Shown here: positions 35,382 through 46,047 of the stretch, piece by piece
How the letters are laid out: each line of letters starts with the position of its first letter
How positions within the stretch are numbered: position 1 is the stretch's first letter
DNA from: Streptomyces resistomycificus
Lineage (GTDB): Bacteria > Actinomycetota > Actinomycetes > Streptomycetales > Streptomycetaceae
Length of the DNA stretch: 64,000 bases
Reading direction: 5' to 3'
Assembly (NCBI RefSeq): GCF_001514265.1
Contig: NZ_KQ948988.1
Location: 503,395-567,394 of the forward strand
Made by a program: the position numbers and the translations under genes
The notes under the pieces: model-generated
What the model was told of the DNA's origin: nothing
The model's database searches: none
Seen by the model: the letters and a program-made list of their open reading frames with translations, nothing else

Positions 35382-36956
35382 ATGACCACCACCCCGGACA
35401 CCTGGGAGCCAGTGGAACCGACCCTGTCGGTCCGCCAGGTCCTCGCCCTGGAACGGGTCCTCGCCGGGGAGCCCGAGGTGGTGGCCGGCGCGAGCCAGCT
35501 CGACCGTGCCGTGCGCTGGGTGCACGTCGCCGAGGCGGCCGACGTGGGCGTGATGCTCAGCGGGGGCGAGATGGTGCTCACCACCGGGGTTTTGCTCGCC
35601 GGCGACGAGGGCGCGCAGGCCGACTACATCCAGTCCCTGCACCGCGCCGAGGCGGCCGCCGTCGTCCTGGGCCTGGGCCGCGCGTTCCCCGCCACGCCGG
35701 ACGTGATGCGGCGGGCCGCCGAGCGGTGCGGGCTCCCGATGGTCGTGCTCCACCGGCCCTTCCCCTTCGCCGAGCTGACCGAGGAGGTCCAGGCCCGCCT
35801 GGTCCGGCGGAAGTTCGCCGCCGTCAGCCTGTCCGAGGCCGTACGGACCGCCCTCACCGGGCTCATCACCGCGGGCGCGCCCCTGCAGCACCTGCTCGAC
35901 GAGGTCGCCCAGCACAGCGGCTGCCCCGTAGTCGTCACCAACCTCGCGCACCGCGTCCTCGCCACGGCCGGCGAGCGGCCCGCCGTGGACGACGTGCTGC
36001 GCGACTGGGAGCGCATCGCCCGCCAGGCCGGCGGCAGCGAGGGCGACGGCTGGATCCGCGCCGAGCTGGCCGGGCGCGGCGAGCGCTGGGGCCGGATCAC
36101 GCTGTGCGGCTACCGCGGGGACACCGCCACCGGCCGGCTGCTCGCCGACCGGGCCGCCGAGGCGCTGGTGCTGCACCGCATGCTCGGCGGCACCTCCGCG
36201 CACACCTGGGAGGAACAGTCCGCGCAGGGCCTGCTGACCGACCTGGTCAGCGGGGTCGTACCGGCACGGCAGCTGCTGCCCCGGGCCCGCGCGGCCGGAC
36301 TGCCCGTCAACCGGCGCACCTTCGTCCCGCTGGTGGTCCGCGACGGTGAGACGCCCCAGCTCGACCGCGTGCTGCGCATGCTGGGGCTTTCCGGCATCGT
36401 CGCCGAACTGGCCGACGGTGCCGTCGCCGTCCTGCTGAGCCTGGCCCGGGACCAGGACGCGCCCGCCCTCACGGCGCACTTCGTGGCGCGGCTGCGGACC
36501 GAGTCCGGCTCGTCGAAGGCCGTGGTGGCGGCGGCCGACGCGTGCACCGGCTGGGACGACGTCCCCGCCGGACTGCGCGAGGCCCAGCACGTCGCCGACG
36601 CCGTGGCGGACTCCTCGGCCGTGCTGGACCTGCCGGCCGTCGTACGCCTCAAGGACGTCCATCTGCGCGGGCTGATCCGGCTGCTGCGCGACGACCCGCA
36701 CGTGCAGTCCTTCGCGGAGCGCGAACTGGACGGGCTGCTGTGCGCGACCGGGGACGACCTGCTCGCCGTCCTGCGGACGTACCTCGCCTCCGGCCGCAAC
36801 AAGTCCCGCACCGCACAGCTCCACCACGTCTCCCGGCCGGCGCTGTACCGCCGACTGGAGGCGATACAGGCGCGGCTCGGTGTCGACCTCGACGACTTCG
36901 AGCAGGCCGCCTCGGTGCACATCGCACTCCTCGCGCACGACGCGCAACAGGGCTGA
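35382..36956 (+). CDS. PucR-family transcriptional regulator
   Basis: 524 residues. The N-terminal PucR ligand domain (~20-140) contains VRWVHVAEAADVGVMLSGGEMVLTTG. A middle GGDEF-like/CdaR region follows. The C-terminal PucR helix-turn-helix (~465-515) has LASGRNKSRTAQLHHVSRPALYRRLEAIQARLG. These regulators control purine, allantoin and related nitrogen-salvage genes. It sits inside the catabolic cluster, 28 bases after the aminotransferase, and is the natural candidate for sensing a pathway intermediate. Confidence 0.93.
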   Translation: MTTTPDTWEPVEPTLSVRQVLALERVLAGEPEVVAGASQLDRAVRWVHVAEAADVGVMLSGGEMVLTTGVLLAGDEGAQADYIQSLHRAEAAAVVLGLGRAFPATPDVMRRAAERCGLPMVVLHRPFPFAELTEEVQARLVRRKFAAVSLSEAVRTALTGLITAGAPLQHLLDEVAQHSGCPVVVTNLAHRVLATAGERPAVDDVLRDWERIARQAGGSEGDGWIRAELAGRGERWGRITLCGYRGDTATGRLLADRAAEALVLHRMLGGTSAHTWEEQSAQGLLTDLVSGVVPARQLLPRARAAGLPVNRRTFVPLVVRDGETPQLDRVLRMLGLSGIVAELADGAVAVLLSLARDQDAPALTAHFVARLRTESGSSKAVVAAADACTGWDDVPAGLREAQHVADAVADSSAVLDLPAVVRLKDVHLRGLIRLLRDDPHVQSFAERELDGLLCATGDDLLAVLRTYLASGRNKSRTAQLHHVSRPALYRRLEAIQARLGVDLDDFEQAASVHIALLAHDAQQG

Positions 36957-36996
36957 AACGTGGAACGACCTGGGAAAACGGCGGTGAAACATGGGC

Positions 36997-37049
36997 CCAC
37001 GGCAGAGTGACACCGTGGCACGCCGCACGCCCTCAGACGTGACACGGTG
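36997..37049. promoter_or_regulatory. repeats upstream of ureidopropionase copy 2
   Basis: CCACGG-N10-CCGTGG (36997-37018) overlaps TGACACCGTG (37008-37017), which recurs as TGACACGGTG (37040-37049), 32 bases or three helical turns later. They precede a possible -10 (TAGGCT, 37077) of the second half of the cluster. The motif differs from the TCTACG sites of the first half. Confidence 0.4.
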
Positions 37050-37111
37050 CAACTCAAAGACCACCACGCGACTTCCTAGGCTCACGGCACACCGAGCGAC
37101 CGGAGGTCCCG

Positions 37112-37954
37112 ATGAGCACAGTGATCCGTGCCGCCCTCTTCCAGACCGCCTGGACCGGCGACAAGGAGTCGATGATCCAGGTACACGAGCAGGCGGCGCG
37201 CGACGCGGCCGCACAGGGTGCTCAAGTCCTGTGCTTCCAGGAGCTGTTCTACGGGCCGTACTTCTGCCAGGTCCAGGACAAGGCGTTCTACGAGTACGCC
37301 GAGCAGATCCCGAACGGCCCGATCGTCAAGCGCTTCCAGGCACTGGCCAAGGAACTCGGCCTCGTCCTCGTGCTGCCGATGTACGAGGAGGAGCAGCCCG
37401 GCGTCCTCTACAACACCGCCGCCGTGATCGACGCGGACGGCTCGTACCTCGGCAAGTACCGCAAGCACCACATCCCGCAGGTGCCCGGCTTCTGGGAGAA
37501 GTTCTACTTCCGCCCGGGCAACAGCGGCTGGCCGGTCTTCGAGACCGCCGTCGGGAAGATCGGCGTCTACATCTGCTACGACCGGCACTTCCCGGAGGGC
37601 TGGCGGGCGCTGGGGCTGGAGGGTGCCGAGATCGTCTTCAACCCGTCGGCGACCTCACGCGGCCTGTCCGCCTACCTGTGGCAGCTGGAGCAGCCGGCCG
37701 CGGCCGCCGCCAACGAGTACTTCGTCGGAGCGATCAACCGGGTCGGCGTCGAGGAGCTGGGCGACAACGACTTCTACGGGACGTCGTACTTCGTCGACCC
37801 GGAGGCCCAGTTCGTCGGCGAGGTGGCCGGCGACAAGGAGACCGAACTGGTGGTCCGCGACCTGGACCTGGCCAAGCTGCGAGAAGTCCGCGACCGCTGG
37901 CAGTTCTACCGCGACCGCCGCCCGGACGCGTACGCCCCGATCACCGCGCCGTAG
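37112..37954 (+). CDS. nitrilase-superfamily beta-ureidopropionase (copy 2)
   Basis: 280 residues, the same length as copy 1 and alignable without gaps around the Glu44, Lys118 and Cys155 triad. Whole blocks such as YICYDRHFPEGWR, RVGVEE and NDFYGTSYFVDP are shared. It is therefore a paralogue from a duplication or a second substrate specialist. A GGAGG site precedes the ATG. It stands at the head of the second half of the cluster, upstream of dihydropyrimidinase. Confidence 0.92.
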   Translation: MSTVIRAALFQTAWTGDKESMIQVHEQAARDAAAQGAQVLCFQELFYGPYFCQVQDKAFYEYAEQIPNGPIVKRFQALAKELGLVLVLPMYEEEQPGVLYNTAAVIDADGSYLGKYRKHHIPQVPGFWEKFYFRPGNSGWPVFETAVGKIGVYICYDRHFPEGWRALGLEGAEIVFNPSATSRGLSAYLWQLEQPAAAAANEYFVGAINRVGVEELGDNDFYGTSYFVDPEAQFVGEVAGDKETELVVRDLDLAKLREVRDRWQFYRDRRPDAYAPITAP

Positions 37955-37960
37955 CAGGCC

Positions 37961-37993
37961 GGTACCCGCGCCCCGGCCGGGGCGCGGGGCACC
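37961..37993. terminator. long GC palindrome between ureidopropionase 2 and dihydropyrimidinase
   Basis: CGCGCCCCGG followed by its exact complement (37967-37986) forms a 20-bp perfect palindrome that extends imperfectly to 37961-37993. It starts seven bases after the stop codon. It may lower read-through into the next gene, stabilise the upstream message or act as an operator; there is no U-tract. Confidence 0.5.
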
Positions 37994-38051
37994 GCGCGAC
38001 CAGCCACCCACGACCCGCACTTTCGACCACGAACCAGCGGAGCGTCCACGC

Positions 38052-39455
38052 ATGAGCAGCCGTACCGTCATCCGTGGTGGCCTCGTCGTCACCGCGTCCG
38101 ACGAGATCCACGCAGACGTCCTGATCGAGGACGGCCGCATCGCCGCCCTCGCCGCCTCCGGCACCGCGGCCGCCGAGGCCTGGACGGCCGAGCGCACCCT
38201 CGACGCCACCGGGAAGTACGTCATCCCGGGCGGCGTCGACGCCCACACCCACATGGAGCTGCCCTTCGGCGGCACCTTCGCCTCCGACACCTTCGAGACC
38301 GGCACCCGGGCGGCGGCCTGGGGCGGCACGACGACCATCGTCGACTTCGCGGTACAGAGCGTCGGCCACTCCCTGCGCGAGGGCCTGGACGCCTGGCACG
38401 CCAAGGCAGAGGGCAACTGCGCGATCGACTACGGCTTCCACATGATCGTCTCCGATGTGAACCAGGAGACGCTCAAGGAGATGGACCTGCTGGTGGAGGA
38501 GGGCGTCACCTCCTTCAAGCAGTTCATGGCCTACCCGGGCGTCTTCTACAGCGACGACGGCCAGATCCTGCGCGCCATGCAGCGCTCCGCCGAGAACGGC
38601 GGCCTGATCATGATGCACGCCGAGAACGGCATCGCGATCGACGTGCTGGTCGAGCAGGCGCTGGCCCGCGGCGAGACCGACCCGCGCTACCACGGGGAAG
38701 TGCGCAAGGCGCTCCTCGAAGCCGAGGCCACCCACCGGGCGATCCGGCTGGCCCAGGTCGCGGGCGCCCCGCTCTACGTCGTGCACGTCTCGGCGATGGA
38801 GGCGGTCGCCGAACTGGCCAGGGCACGCGACGAGGGCCTGAACGTCTTCGGCGAGACCTGCCCCCAGTACCTGTTCCTGTCGACGGACAACCTCGCCGAG
38901 CCGGACTTCGAAGGCTCGAAGTACGTGTGCTCGACGCCCCTTCGCCCCAGGGAGCACCAGGCGAAGCTCTGGCAGGGCCTCAGGACGAACGACCTCCAGG
39001 TCGTCTCCACCGACCACTGCCCCTTCTGCTTCGTGGGCCAGAAGGAGCTCGGCCGCGGCGACTTCTCGAAGATCCCCAACGGCCTGCCGGGCGTCGAGAA
39101 CCGTATGGACCTGCTCCACCAGGCCGTCGTCGACGGGCACATCTCGCGCCGGCGCTGGATCGAGATCGCCTGCGCGACCCCGGCCCGGATGTTCGGCATG
39201 TACCCGAAGAAGGGCACCATCGCCCCCGGCGCCGACGCGGACGTCGTCATCTACGACCCGCACGCCGAGCAGATCGTCTCCGCCGAGACGCACCACATGA
39301 ACGTCGACTACTCGGCGTACGAGGGCAAGCGCCTCACCGGCCGTGTCGAGACCGTCCTCTCGCGCGGCGAACTCGTCATCACCGAGCGGGAGTACACCGG
39401 GCACGCCGGGCACGGCGTCTACACCCCCCGCTCCACCTGTCAGTACCTCAACTAG
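38052..39455 (+). CDS. hydA: dihydropyrimidinase (D-hydantoinase)
   Basis: A 467-residue cyclic amidohydrolase. Metal ligands are His65 and His67 (DAHTHME), carbamylated Lys156 (TSFKQFMAYPG), the His of MMHAEN, the His of VVHVSA and the Asp of STDHCPF. It reversibly opens dihydrouracil, dihydrothymine or hydantoins to N-carbamoyl amino acids, the substrate of the two ureidopropionases. A CCAGCGGAG ribosome site precedes ATG 38052. Confidence 0.94.
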   Translation: MSSRTVIRGGLVVTASDEIHADVLIEDGRIAALAASGTAAAEAWTAERTLDATGKYVIPGGVDAHTHMELPFGGTFASDTFETGTRAAAWGGTTTIVDFAVQSVGHSLREGLDAWHAKAEGNCAIDYGFHMIVSDVNQETLKEMDLLVEEGVTSFKQFMAYPGVFYSDDGQILRAMQRSAENGGLIMMHAENGIAIDVLVEQALARGETDPRYHGEVRKALLEAEATHRAIRLAQVAGAPLYVVHVSAMEAVAELARARDEGLNVFGETCPQYLFLSTDNLAEPDFEGSKYVCSTPLRPREHQAKLWQGLRTNDLQVVSTDHCPFCFVGQKELGRGDFSKIPNGLPGVENRMDLLHQAVVDGHISRRRWIEIACATPARMFGMYPKKGTIAPGADADVVIYDPHAEQIVSAETHHMNVDYSAYEGKRLTGRVETVLSRGELVITEREYTGHAGHGVYTPRSTCQYLN

Positions 39456-39466
39456 GAGTGGCGCCC

Positions 39467-40486
39467 ATGGACTTCGGACTCGTCCTGCAGACCGACCCGC
39501 CGGCCTCGAAGGTCATCAGCCTGATGAAGCGGGCCGAGCGCAACGGCTTCACCTACGGCTGGACCTTCGACTCCGCCGTGCTGTGGCAGGAGCCGTTCGT
39601 GATCTACAGCCAGATCCTGTCCAACACCAGCAAGCTGAAGGTCGGCCCGATGGTCACCAACCCGGGCACCCGCACCTGGGAGGTCACCGCCTCCACCTTC
39701 GCCACTCTCAACGACATGTTCGGCAACCGCACGGTCTGCGGCATCGGCCGCGGCGACTCCGCGATGCGGGTCGCCGGCCGCAAGCCCAACACCCTGGCCC
39801 GGATCAGCGAGGCCATGAAGGTCATCCGGGCGCTCGGCCGCGGCGACGAGGCCGACCTCGGCGGTACGGTCGTCAGGTTCCCGTGGATCAGGCCCGGCGC
39901 CGAACTCCCCGTCTGGATGGCCGCGTACGGCCCCAAGGCGCTGAAGATGACCGGGGAGGAGGCCGACGGGTTCATCCTCCAGCTCTCCGACCTCTACCTG
40001 ACCGAGTACATGGTGAAGGCGGTCAAGGACGCGGCCGTCGCCGTCGGCCGAGACCCCTCCGAGGTGAAGATCTGCGTCGCCGCCCCGGCGTACGTCACCG
40101 AGGACGACTCGCCCGAGGCGCTCGCCCACGCCCGCGACCAGTGCCGCTGGTTCGGCGGCATGGTCGGCAACCACGTCGCCGACCTGGTCTCCAAGTACGG
40201 CGAGCACTCCGCGGCCGTACCCGACGAGCTCACCGAGTACATCAAGGCGCGCGAGGGCTACGACTACTCCCACCACGGACGCGCCGACAACCCCGACACC
40301 CAGTTCGTGCCCGACGAGATCGTCGACCGGTTCTGCGTCATCGGTCCGGTCGAGAAGCACATCGAGAAGCTGCACGCGCTGCGCGAGCTGGGCGTCGACC
40401 AGTTCGCCGTGTACGACATGCACGACGCCCAGGAAGCCACCATCGACGCGTACGGCACGAAGGTGATCCCGGCCGTCAACGCCTGA
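39467..40486 (+). CDS. luciferase-like flavin/F420-dependent oxidoreductase (TIGR03842-like)
   Basis: A 339-residue TIM-barrel LLM-family protein: MDFGLVLQTDPPASKVISLMKRAERNGF, then VGPMVTNPGTRTWEVTASTFATLNDMFGNR, GIGRGDSAMR and VWMAAYGPKALKMTGEEADGF. This pattern fits the F420-using subgroup found beside hydantoinase genes in actinobacteria. It starts 11 bases after dihydropyrimidinase behind a GGAG site, so it belongs to the operon. Its reaction is unknown. A reduction giving the dihydropyrimidine substrate would fit the pathway but is inference. Confidence 0.85.
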   Translation: MDFGLVLQTDPPASKVISLMKRAERNGFTYGWTFDSAVLWQEPFVIYSQILSNTSKLKVGPMVTNPGTRTWEVTASTFATLNDMFGNRTVCGIGRGDSAMRVAGRKPNTLARISEAMKVIRALGRGDEADLGGTVVRFPWIRPGAELPVWMAAYGPKALKMTGEEADGFILQLSDLYLTEYMVKAVKDAAVAVGRDPSEVKICVAAPAYVTEDDSPEALAHARDQCRWFGGMVGNHVADLVSKYGEHSAAVPDELTEYIKAREGYDYSHHGRADNPDTQFVPDEIVDRFCVIGPVEKHIEKLHALRELGVDQFAVYDMHDAQEATIDAYGTKVIPAVNA

Positions 40487-40530
40487 CCCAGCCCCGCACC
40501 GCTCAACTCCCCATCCCCCCACTCCAGTTC

Positions 40531-40557
40531 CTCCCTCCCCCTGCCCGGGGGAGGGAG
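40531..40557. terminator. 11-bp-stem hairpin before the NCS1 transporter
   Basis: CTCCCTCCCCC (40531-40541), a five-base loop and GGGGGAGGGAG (40547-40557) make a perfect stem in the 122-bp gap after the LLM oxidoreductase. It could terminate or attenuate read-through into the transporter gene. Confidence 0.65.
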
Positions 40558-40608
40558 CCGGAGCCCGCACGGCCTTTCCGGACCCACCCTTCATTGATTG
40601 GCCTGCCC

Positions 40609-42135
<1,527 letters not shown>

Positions 42136-42175
42136 GGCCGAACGCCGTGCCGCTGGAGGGCGGTTGGGAGGGCAC

Positions 42176-42844
42176 TCAGCTCTTCCGGCCGTCCTCCAGT
42201 GCCGCGACCGCCTCCTTGGCGGCCTTGATGGCGCCCTTGTTGATCTCGTCCGTACTGGGCGCCTTCCTCGACTCGAAGTCGCTGCCGTTGTACGTGACGG
42301 TCACCAGCGCGTTCGACGCGAGCACCATCACCACACCCTCGCGGGTCTGCTGCTTGTCCTCGGTGGTGAGGTTCACGACGGAGTACGCCGAGTCCCCGAG
42401 CCCCGGGACGTCCCCGCCGCCGCTCTTGTCCGACACGTTGCCCTGGTACGACTGCCGCGCCTTGTCGTCCGAGTCCGTGATCTCGTAGGAGACGTCCAGC
42501 CAGCGGTAGTCGTACCCCTTGAGGGCGTTCCACGAGCAGGTGCGGCGCAGCTTCGAGTCCGTGGACGGAATCTCCTTGCCGGCCGTCTTGGCGCCCGGCA
42601 CGAGCGACTTGACCGTCTTCTCGGCGAGGCTGTCGCACGGGGCGGGTGCGGTGGGGTAGGCCTTCGACGCGGCCGCCGTCGCCGGCGCGGACGCGGACTG
42701 CGTGTCGGTCTTCTGCGCCTCCTTGTGCTCGGCGGCCGAGGTCGCGGCGAACGGACCGGACGTCAGCGCCCAGCCCGCCGTGGCGAGCACGACGACGGGC
42801 GACAGGCGCGCGGTGAGGGCGAGCGGCAGGGAGAGAGAACGCAC
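42176..42844 (-). CDS. secreted DUF3558-like protein
   Basis: A 222-residue protein with an N-terminal hydrophobic export signal (~1-37) and a Thr/Ala-rich linker. The domain begins CDSLAEKTVKSLVPGAK and has TCSWN and a VPGLGDSAYSV motif, resembling DUF3558 extracellular proteins. Unlike many relatives there is no clear lipobox. GTG 42844 gives the signal peptide. Function unknown. It is convergent with the transporter gene. Confidence 0.75.
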   Translation of the reverse strand: MRSLSLPLALTARLSPVVVLATAGWALTSGPFAATSAAEHKEAQKTDTQSASAPATAAASKAYPTAPAPCDSLAEKTVKSLVPGAKTAGKEIPSTDSKLRRTCSWNALKGYDYRWLDVSYEITDSDDKARQSYQGNVSDKSGGGDVPGLGDSAYSVVNLTTEDKQQTREGVVMVLASNALVTVTYNGSDFESRKAPSTDEINKGAIKAAKEAVAALEDGRKS

Positions 42845-42992
42845 GGCGCACTTTTCGTGGGGGACGGTGCGGAAGCGGTCCGCACTGCGGACGGGGCGCC
42901 AGTTTCACACGACTCCCTGTGCGACGGAAGTGCCAACTCGCTCCGTGCCCGGGCCGTCACAGCGCCTCGCCGCCGATGCGTCATGTGCCCCT

Positions 42993-43997
42993 TTATGTCC
43001 GGGCGATGGGACGATTGAGGGCCGACTCGACACGGTCCACGGCCAGGAAGGCCCCGTACGCCACCAGGTGCACCAGACAGTGGTCGGTGTGCTCCGGCCG
43101 CCGCCAGGCCGCCACGTCCTCGTCCGTGATCCGGTACGGCGCGAGCGCGGCCAGCAGCGCGAGCCGCGCGCCGGGACGCTCCCGCCGGTCGGGGAACCCG
43201 CTCAGGGCGAGCGGCGGGTGTGTTCCGTCCCAGTCCTGCACGGTCTGTTCCACGAGGTCGTGGTCGTCGGCGTCGAGGAGGCCGGCGCCCGCCATGGCCG
43301 CCCTGAGCAGCGCCGCGTACGCGATGCCGACCGGTGTGCCGCCCGCCCAGGCGGGGGCCTCGCCGGGGTCGACGGGATCGAGCAGCGTGAGGGCATCGCC
43401 GGGCCGGGCGGGGCGGCGTACGGTCCGGGCGAGCGCGCGGCCGCCGAGGCTGCGCACCGCCCGGAACCGCTGGGCGTTGCCCGGCAGCAGGTTCTCGGTC
43501 AGCAGGGCCGACACGATCCGGTTGATGAAGTGGAAGGCGAGGGCGGTGCCGAGGTAGCCGGGGGCGTGCTCGCGCGGGAAGGGGTAGGGCCCGGTGCGGA
43601 GGCCGCCCGGTACACGGGTGCGCTCACCCCAGTCCAGCACGCGAGCGTGCTCCTCGTTCTCCGGCCGCCCTCCTGCGGCCAGCCGTTCGGCGAGCGCGTG
43701 GTCGCCGGTCGCGTGCAGCAGCATGGTGTGCGCGTCCACACAGAACGGGCACCTGTTGGCGAGCGACACCCCGAGTGCCGCCAGTTCCTTGCCGGTACGG
43801 CTGCCGGGGCCCGCGATGAGCGACTCGCGCATCAGCGCCCAGGCGGGCGCGAGGATCTCGGGCGCCGAGGAGAGGACCACGAAGGTGACGGGCTTGTCGA
43901 TGCCGAAGTCACGGGAGAGCTGGGCGTAGACCTCGGCCACGCGACCGGTGGCCGCCCGGGGCGGCAGGGGTTCGGTGTAGCGGAAAGGTGTGGGCAT
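42993..43997 (-). CDS. AhpD-like carboxymuconolactone-decarboxylase-family protein
   Basis: 334 residues. The AhpD core contains Cys83-x2-Cys86-x3-His90 (NRCPFCVDAHT) with Glu71 upstream, the thiol-relay signature of alkylhydroperoxidase D-type proteins. The C-terminal half (~150-334) is an additional helical region with FHFINRIVSALL. It probably handles peroxides or thiol redox; whether it has a dedicated peroxiredoxin partner is not visible here. Confidence 0.87.
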   Translation of the reverse strand: MPTPFRYTEPLPPRAATGRVAEVYAQLSRDFGIDKPVTFVVLSSAPEILAPAWALMRESLIAGPGSRTGKELAALGVSLANRCPFCVDAHTMLLHATGDHALAERLAAGGRPENEEHARVLDWGERTRVPGGLRTGPYPFPREHAPGYLGTALAFHFINRIVSALLTENLLPGNAQRFRAVRSLGGRALARTVRRPARPGDALTLLDPVDPGEAPAWAGGTPVGIAYAALLRAAMAGAGLLDADDHDLVEQTVQDWDGTHPPLALSGFPDRRERPGARLALLAALAPYRITDEDVAAWRRPEHTDHCLVHLVAYGAFLAVDRVESALNRPIART

Positions 43998-44164
43998 GGG
44001 CAGCAGCGTGCGCCACGGAGACGGGCCTGGTCGTCGTACCGCCGGAGACGGTTGGCGCTGCGCCGGCCGGGCCGTCCGGCCCCGCTCGCTACTCCGCCGG
44101 GAGTAGTCCGGGAGTTGTCCACAGGGCTGACGCCGATGTCCGCCGGGCCCGCTACGGTGCGTGC

Positions 44165-45268
44165 ATGAGCGGGCACTTGGTCACACGCAGGAGTCTCGCC
44201 GACGCGGCCCTGGCGGCCGTGGTCGGCGCCCTCGTCCTGACCACGGCCGCGTTCGACGCGGACACGACGGCCCTCGACTACGCGCTCCTCGCGCTGGGTT
44301 CGGCCGCCCTGGCCTTCTACCGCCCCTGTCCGCTGTCGGTCCTGGCCGTGGCCACGGCGACCGGCGTGGCCCACGTCCTGCACGCCCAGCCGGGTCTGCC
44401 GGCCGCCCTCCCCGTCCTCGCCGCCGTGCACACCGCGGCCCGCGTGGGGCACCGCGGCTGGGCCGGAGCGGCGAGCGGGCTCTACCTCGCGGCGTACGTG
44501 GCCACGGATCCGACCACCCGGGAAGTGGTGGAGAAGGCCGCCCTGCTGACGGGCTGGTTCCTGTGCGCGGTCGTGACCGGCCTCGCCGACCGCAACTGGC
44601 AGGCGTACCTGCGCCAGACCGAACAACGCGCGCTGGAGGCCGAACGGACCCGCGAGGAGGTGGCCCTGCGCCGCGCTGGCGAGGAACGCCTGCGCATAGC
44701 CAGGGAGTTGCACGACTCCCTCACCCACAGCATCTCCATCGTCAAACTCCAGGCGGGCGTCGCCGTCCACCTGGCCCGCAAACGGGGCGAGGAGGTACCG
44801 CCCGCCCTCCTCGCCATCCAGGAGGCCGGCGGCGAGGCGATGCGTGAGCTGCGCGCCACGCTGGAGGTGCTGCGCACCGACGAGCCCACGGGCACGCCCG
44901 CCGAGCTCGTGGAGCGGGCGCGAGCGGCCGGCCTGGCGGTCGAGCTGACGGTGACCGGTGAGGAGCGTGCCCGGCCGGCGACTGTCGACCGGGCGGTGTA
45001 CCGCATCGTCCAGGAGGCGCTGACGAACGCGGCACGGCACGCGGGGCAGGCAAAGGTCCAGGTCCAACTGTGCTATGGAGAGGACGAGTTGGTGATACGT
45101 GTGGACGACGACGGGGCAGCCGACCCGAGCCGCCCGGCCGCCCCGGGCATGGGCCTCACCGGCATGCGTGAACGCGTCACGGCCCTCGGCGGCGCACTGC
45201 ACACCGGGCCGCGCGCCGAGGGCGGGTTCTCGGTGCGTGCGCACCTGCCGTGGGAGGCTGCCGGATGA
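44165..45268 (+). CDS. sensor histidine kinase (NarL-type)
   Basis: A 367-residue kinase. The membrane domain with about four to five hydrophobic segments (~12-145) has no large external loop. The linker helix leads to the phosphoacceptor His183 in RIARELHDSLTHSISIVKLQ, and a HATPase domain has NAARHAGQA and GMGLTGMRERV. The stop codon overlaps the start of the response regulator (ATGA). TACGGT six bases before ATG 44165 suggests a leaderless transcript. Confidence 0.92.
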   Translation: MSGHLVTRRSLADAALAAVVGALVLTTAAFDADTTALDYALLALGSAALAFYRPCPLSVLAVATATGVAHVLHAQPGLPAALPVLAAVHTAARVGHRGWAGAASGLYLAAYVATDPTTREVVEKAALLTGWFLCAVVTGLADRNWQAYLRQTEQRALEAERTREEVALRRAGEERLRIARELHDSLTHSISIVKLQAGVAVHLARKRGEEVPPALLAIQEAGGEAMRELRATLEVLRTDEPTGTPAELVERARAAGLAVELTVTGEERARPATVDRAVYRIVQEALTNAARHAGQAKVQVQLCYGEDELVIRVDDDGAADPSRPAAPGMGLTGMRERVTALGGALHTGPRAEGGFSVRAHLPWEAAG

Positions 45269-45927
45269 TCACCGTGGCACTCGTCGACGACCAGGCGCTG
45301 ATGCGCGCCGGATTCCGCGCGCTGCTCGACGCCGAGGACGGCATCGAGGTGGTGGGCGAGGCGGCGGACGGCCGGCAGGGCGTGGCCCTCGTCCGCGCAC
45401 AGGTGCCCGACATCGCGCTGATCGACGTACAGATGCCGGTGATGACGGGCATCGAGGCGACCCGCCACATCGCCGCCGACCCGGCCCTGGCCGCCGTCCG
45501 CGTCGTCATCCTCACCAACTACGGCTTCGACGAGTACGTCTTCGAGGCACTGCGGGCGGGCGCGAGCGGTTTCCTCCTCAAGGACACCGAACCGGCGGAC
45601 CTCCTCCAGGCCATCGAGGTGGTGGCCGGCGGCGAGGCGCTGCTGTCACCGTCGGTCACCCGCACCCTGATCGGCGAGTTCGTCTCCCGGCCACCCGACC
45701 GGTCCACGGCCCCCGGCCTGGAGTGCCTGACCCGCCGGGAACGCGAGGTCACCGCCCTCGCGGCGCGCGGCCTCAGCAACGAGGAGATCGCCGAGCACAT
45801 GGTCATCAGCCCCTTCACGGCCAAGACGCACGTCAGCCGGGCGATGACGAAGCTGGGGGCACGGGACCGGGCGCAGTTGGTGGTGTTCGCGTACGAGTCG
45901 GGGCTGGTCACGGCACGCAGCCAGTGA
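45265..45927 (+). CDS. NarL/FixJ-family response regulator
   Basis: 220 residues: a receiver domain with Asp8/Asp9, phosphoacceptor Asp54 (IALIDVQMP), LTNY and LLKDTE, then a LuxR-type helix-turn-helix with LTRREREVTALAARGLSNEEIAEHMVISPFTAKTHVSRAMTKLG. It is the partner of the kinase whose stop codon it overlaps. No obvious target gene is adjacent. The STAND NTPase gene follows on the same strand after about 120 bases. Confidence 0.94.
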   Translation: MITVALVDDQALMRAGFRALLDAEDGIEVVGEAADGRQGVALVRAQVPDIALIDVQMPVMTGIEATRHIAADPALAAVRVVILTNYGFDEYVFEALRAGASGFLLKDTEPADLLQAIEVVAGGEALLSPSVTRTLIGEFVSRPPDRSTAPGLECLTRREREVTALAARGLSNEEIAEHMVISPFTAKTHVSRAMTKLGARDRAQLVVFAYESGLVTARSQ

Positions 45928-46047
45928 CAGGGGCCGGCCCCCGCTCGAAGATCTACCGGAACCGCTTGTCCGCGCGGCGGCACACCGACGACGATGGAGG
46001 TCAGGTCGCTGCGGGGGACGCACGGCCGGGCCGAACGAGGGGGCGCC

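Noticed and set aside
35289..37214. 641-codon minus-strand frame opposite the PucR gene
   Set aside because: No recognisable motif, typical antisense composition, and it runs through three real plus-strand genes.
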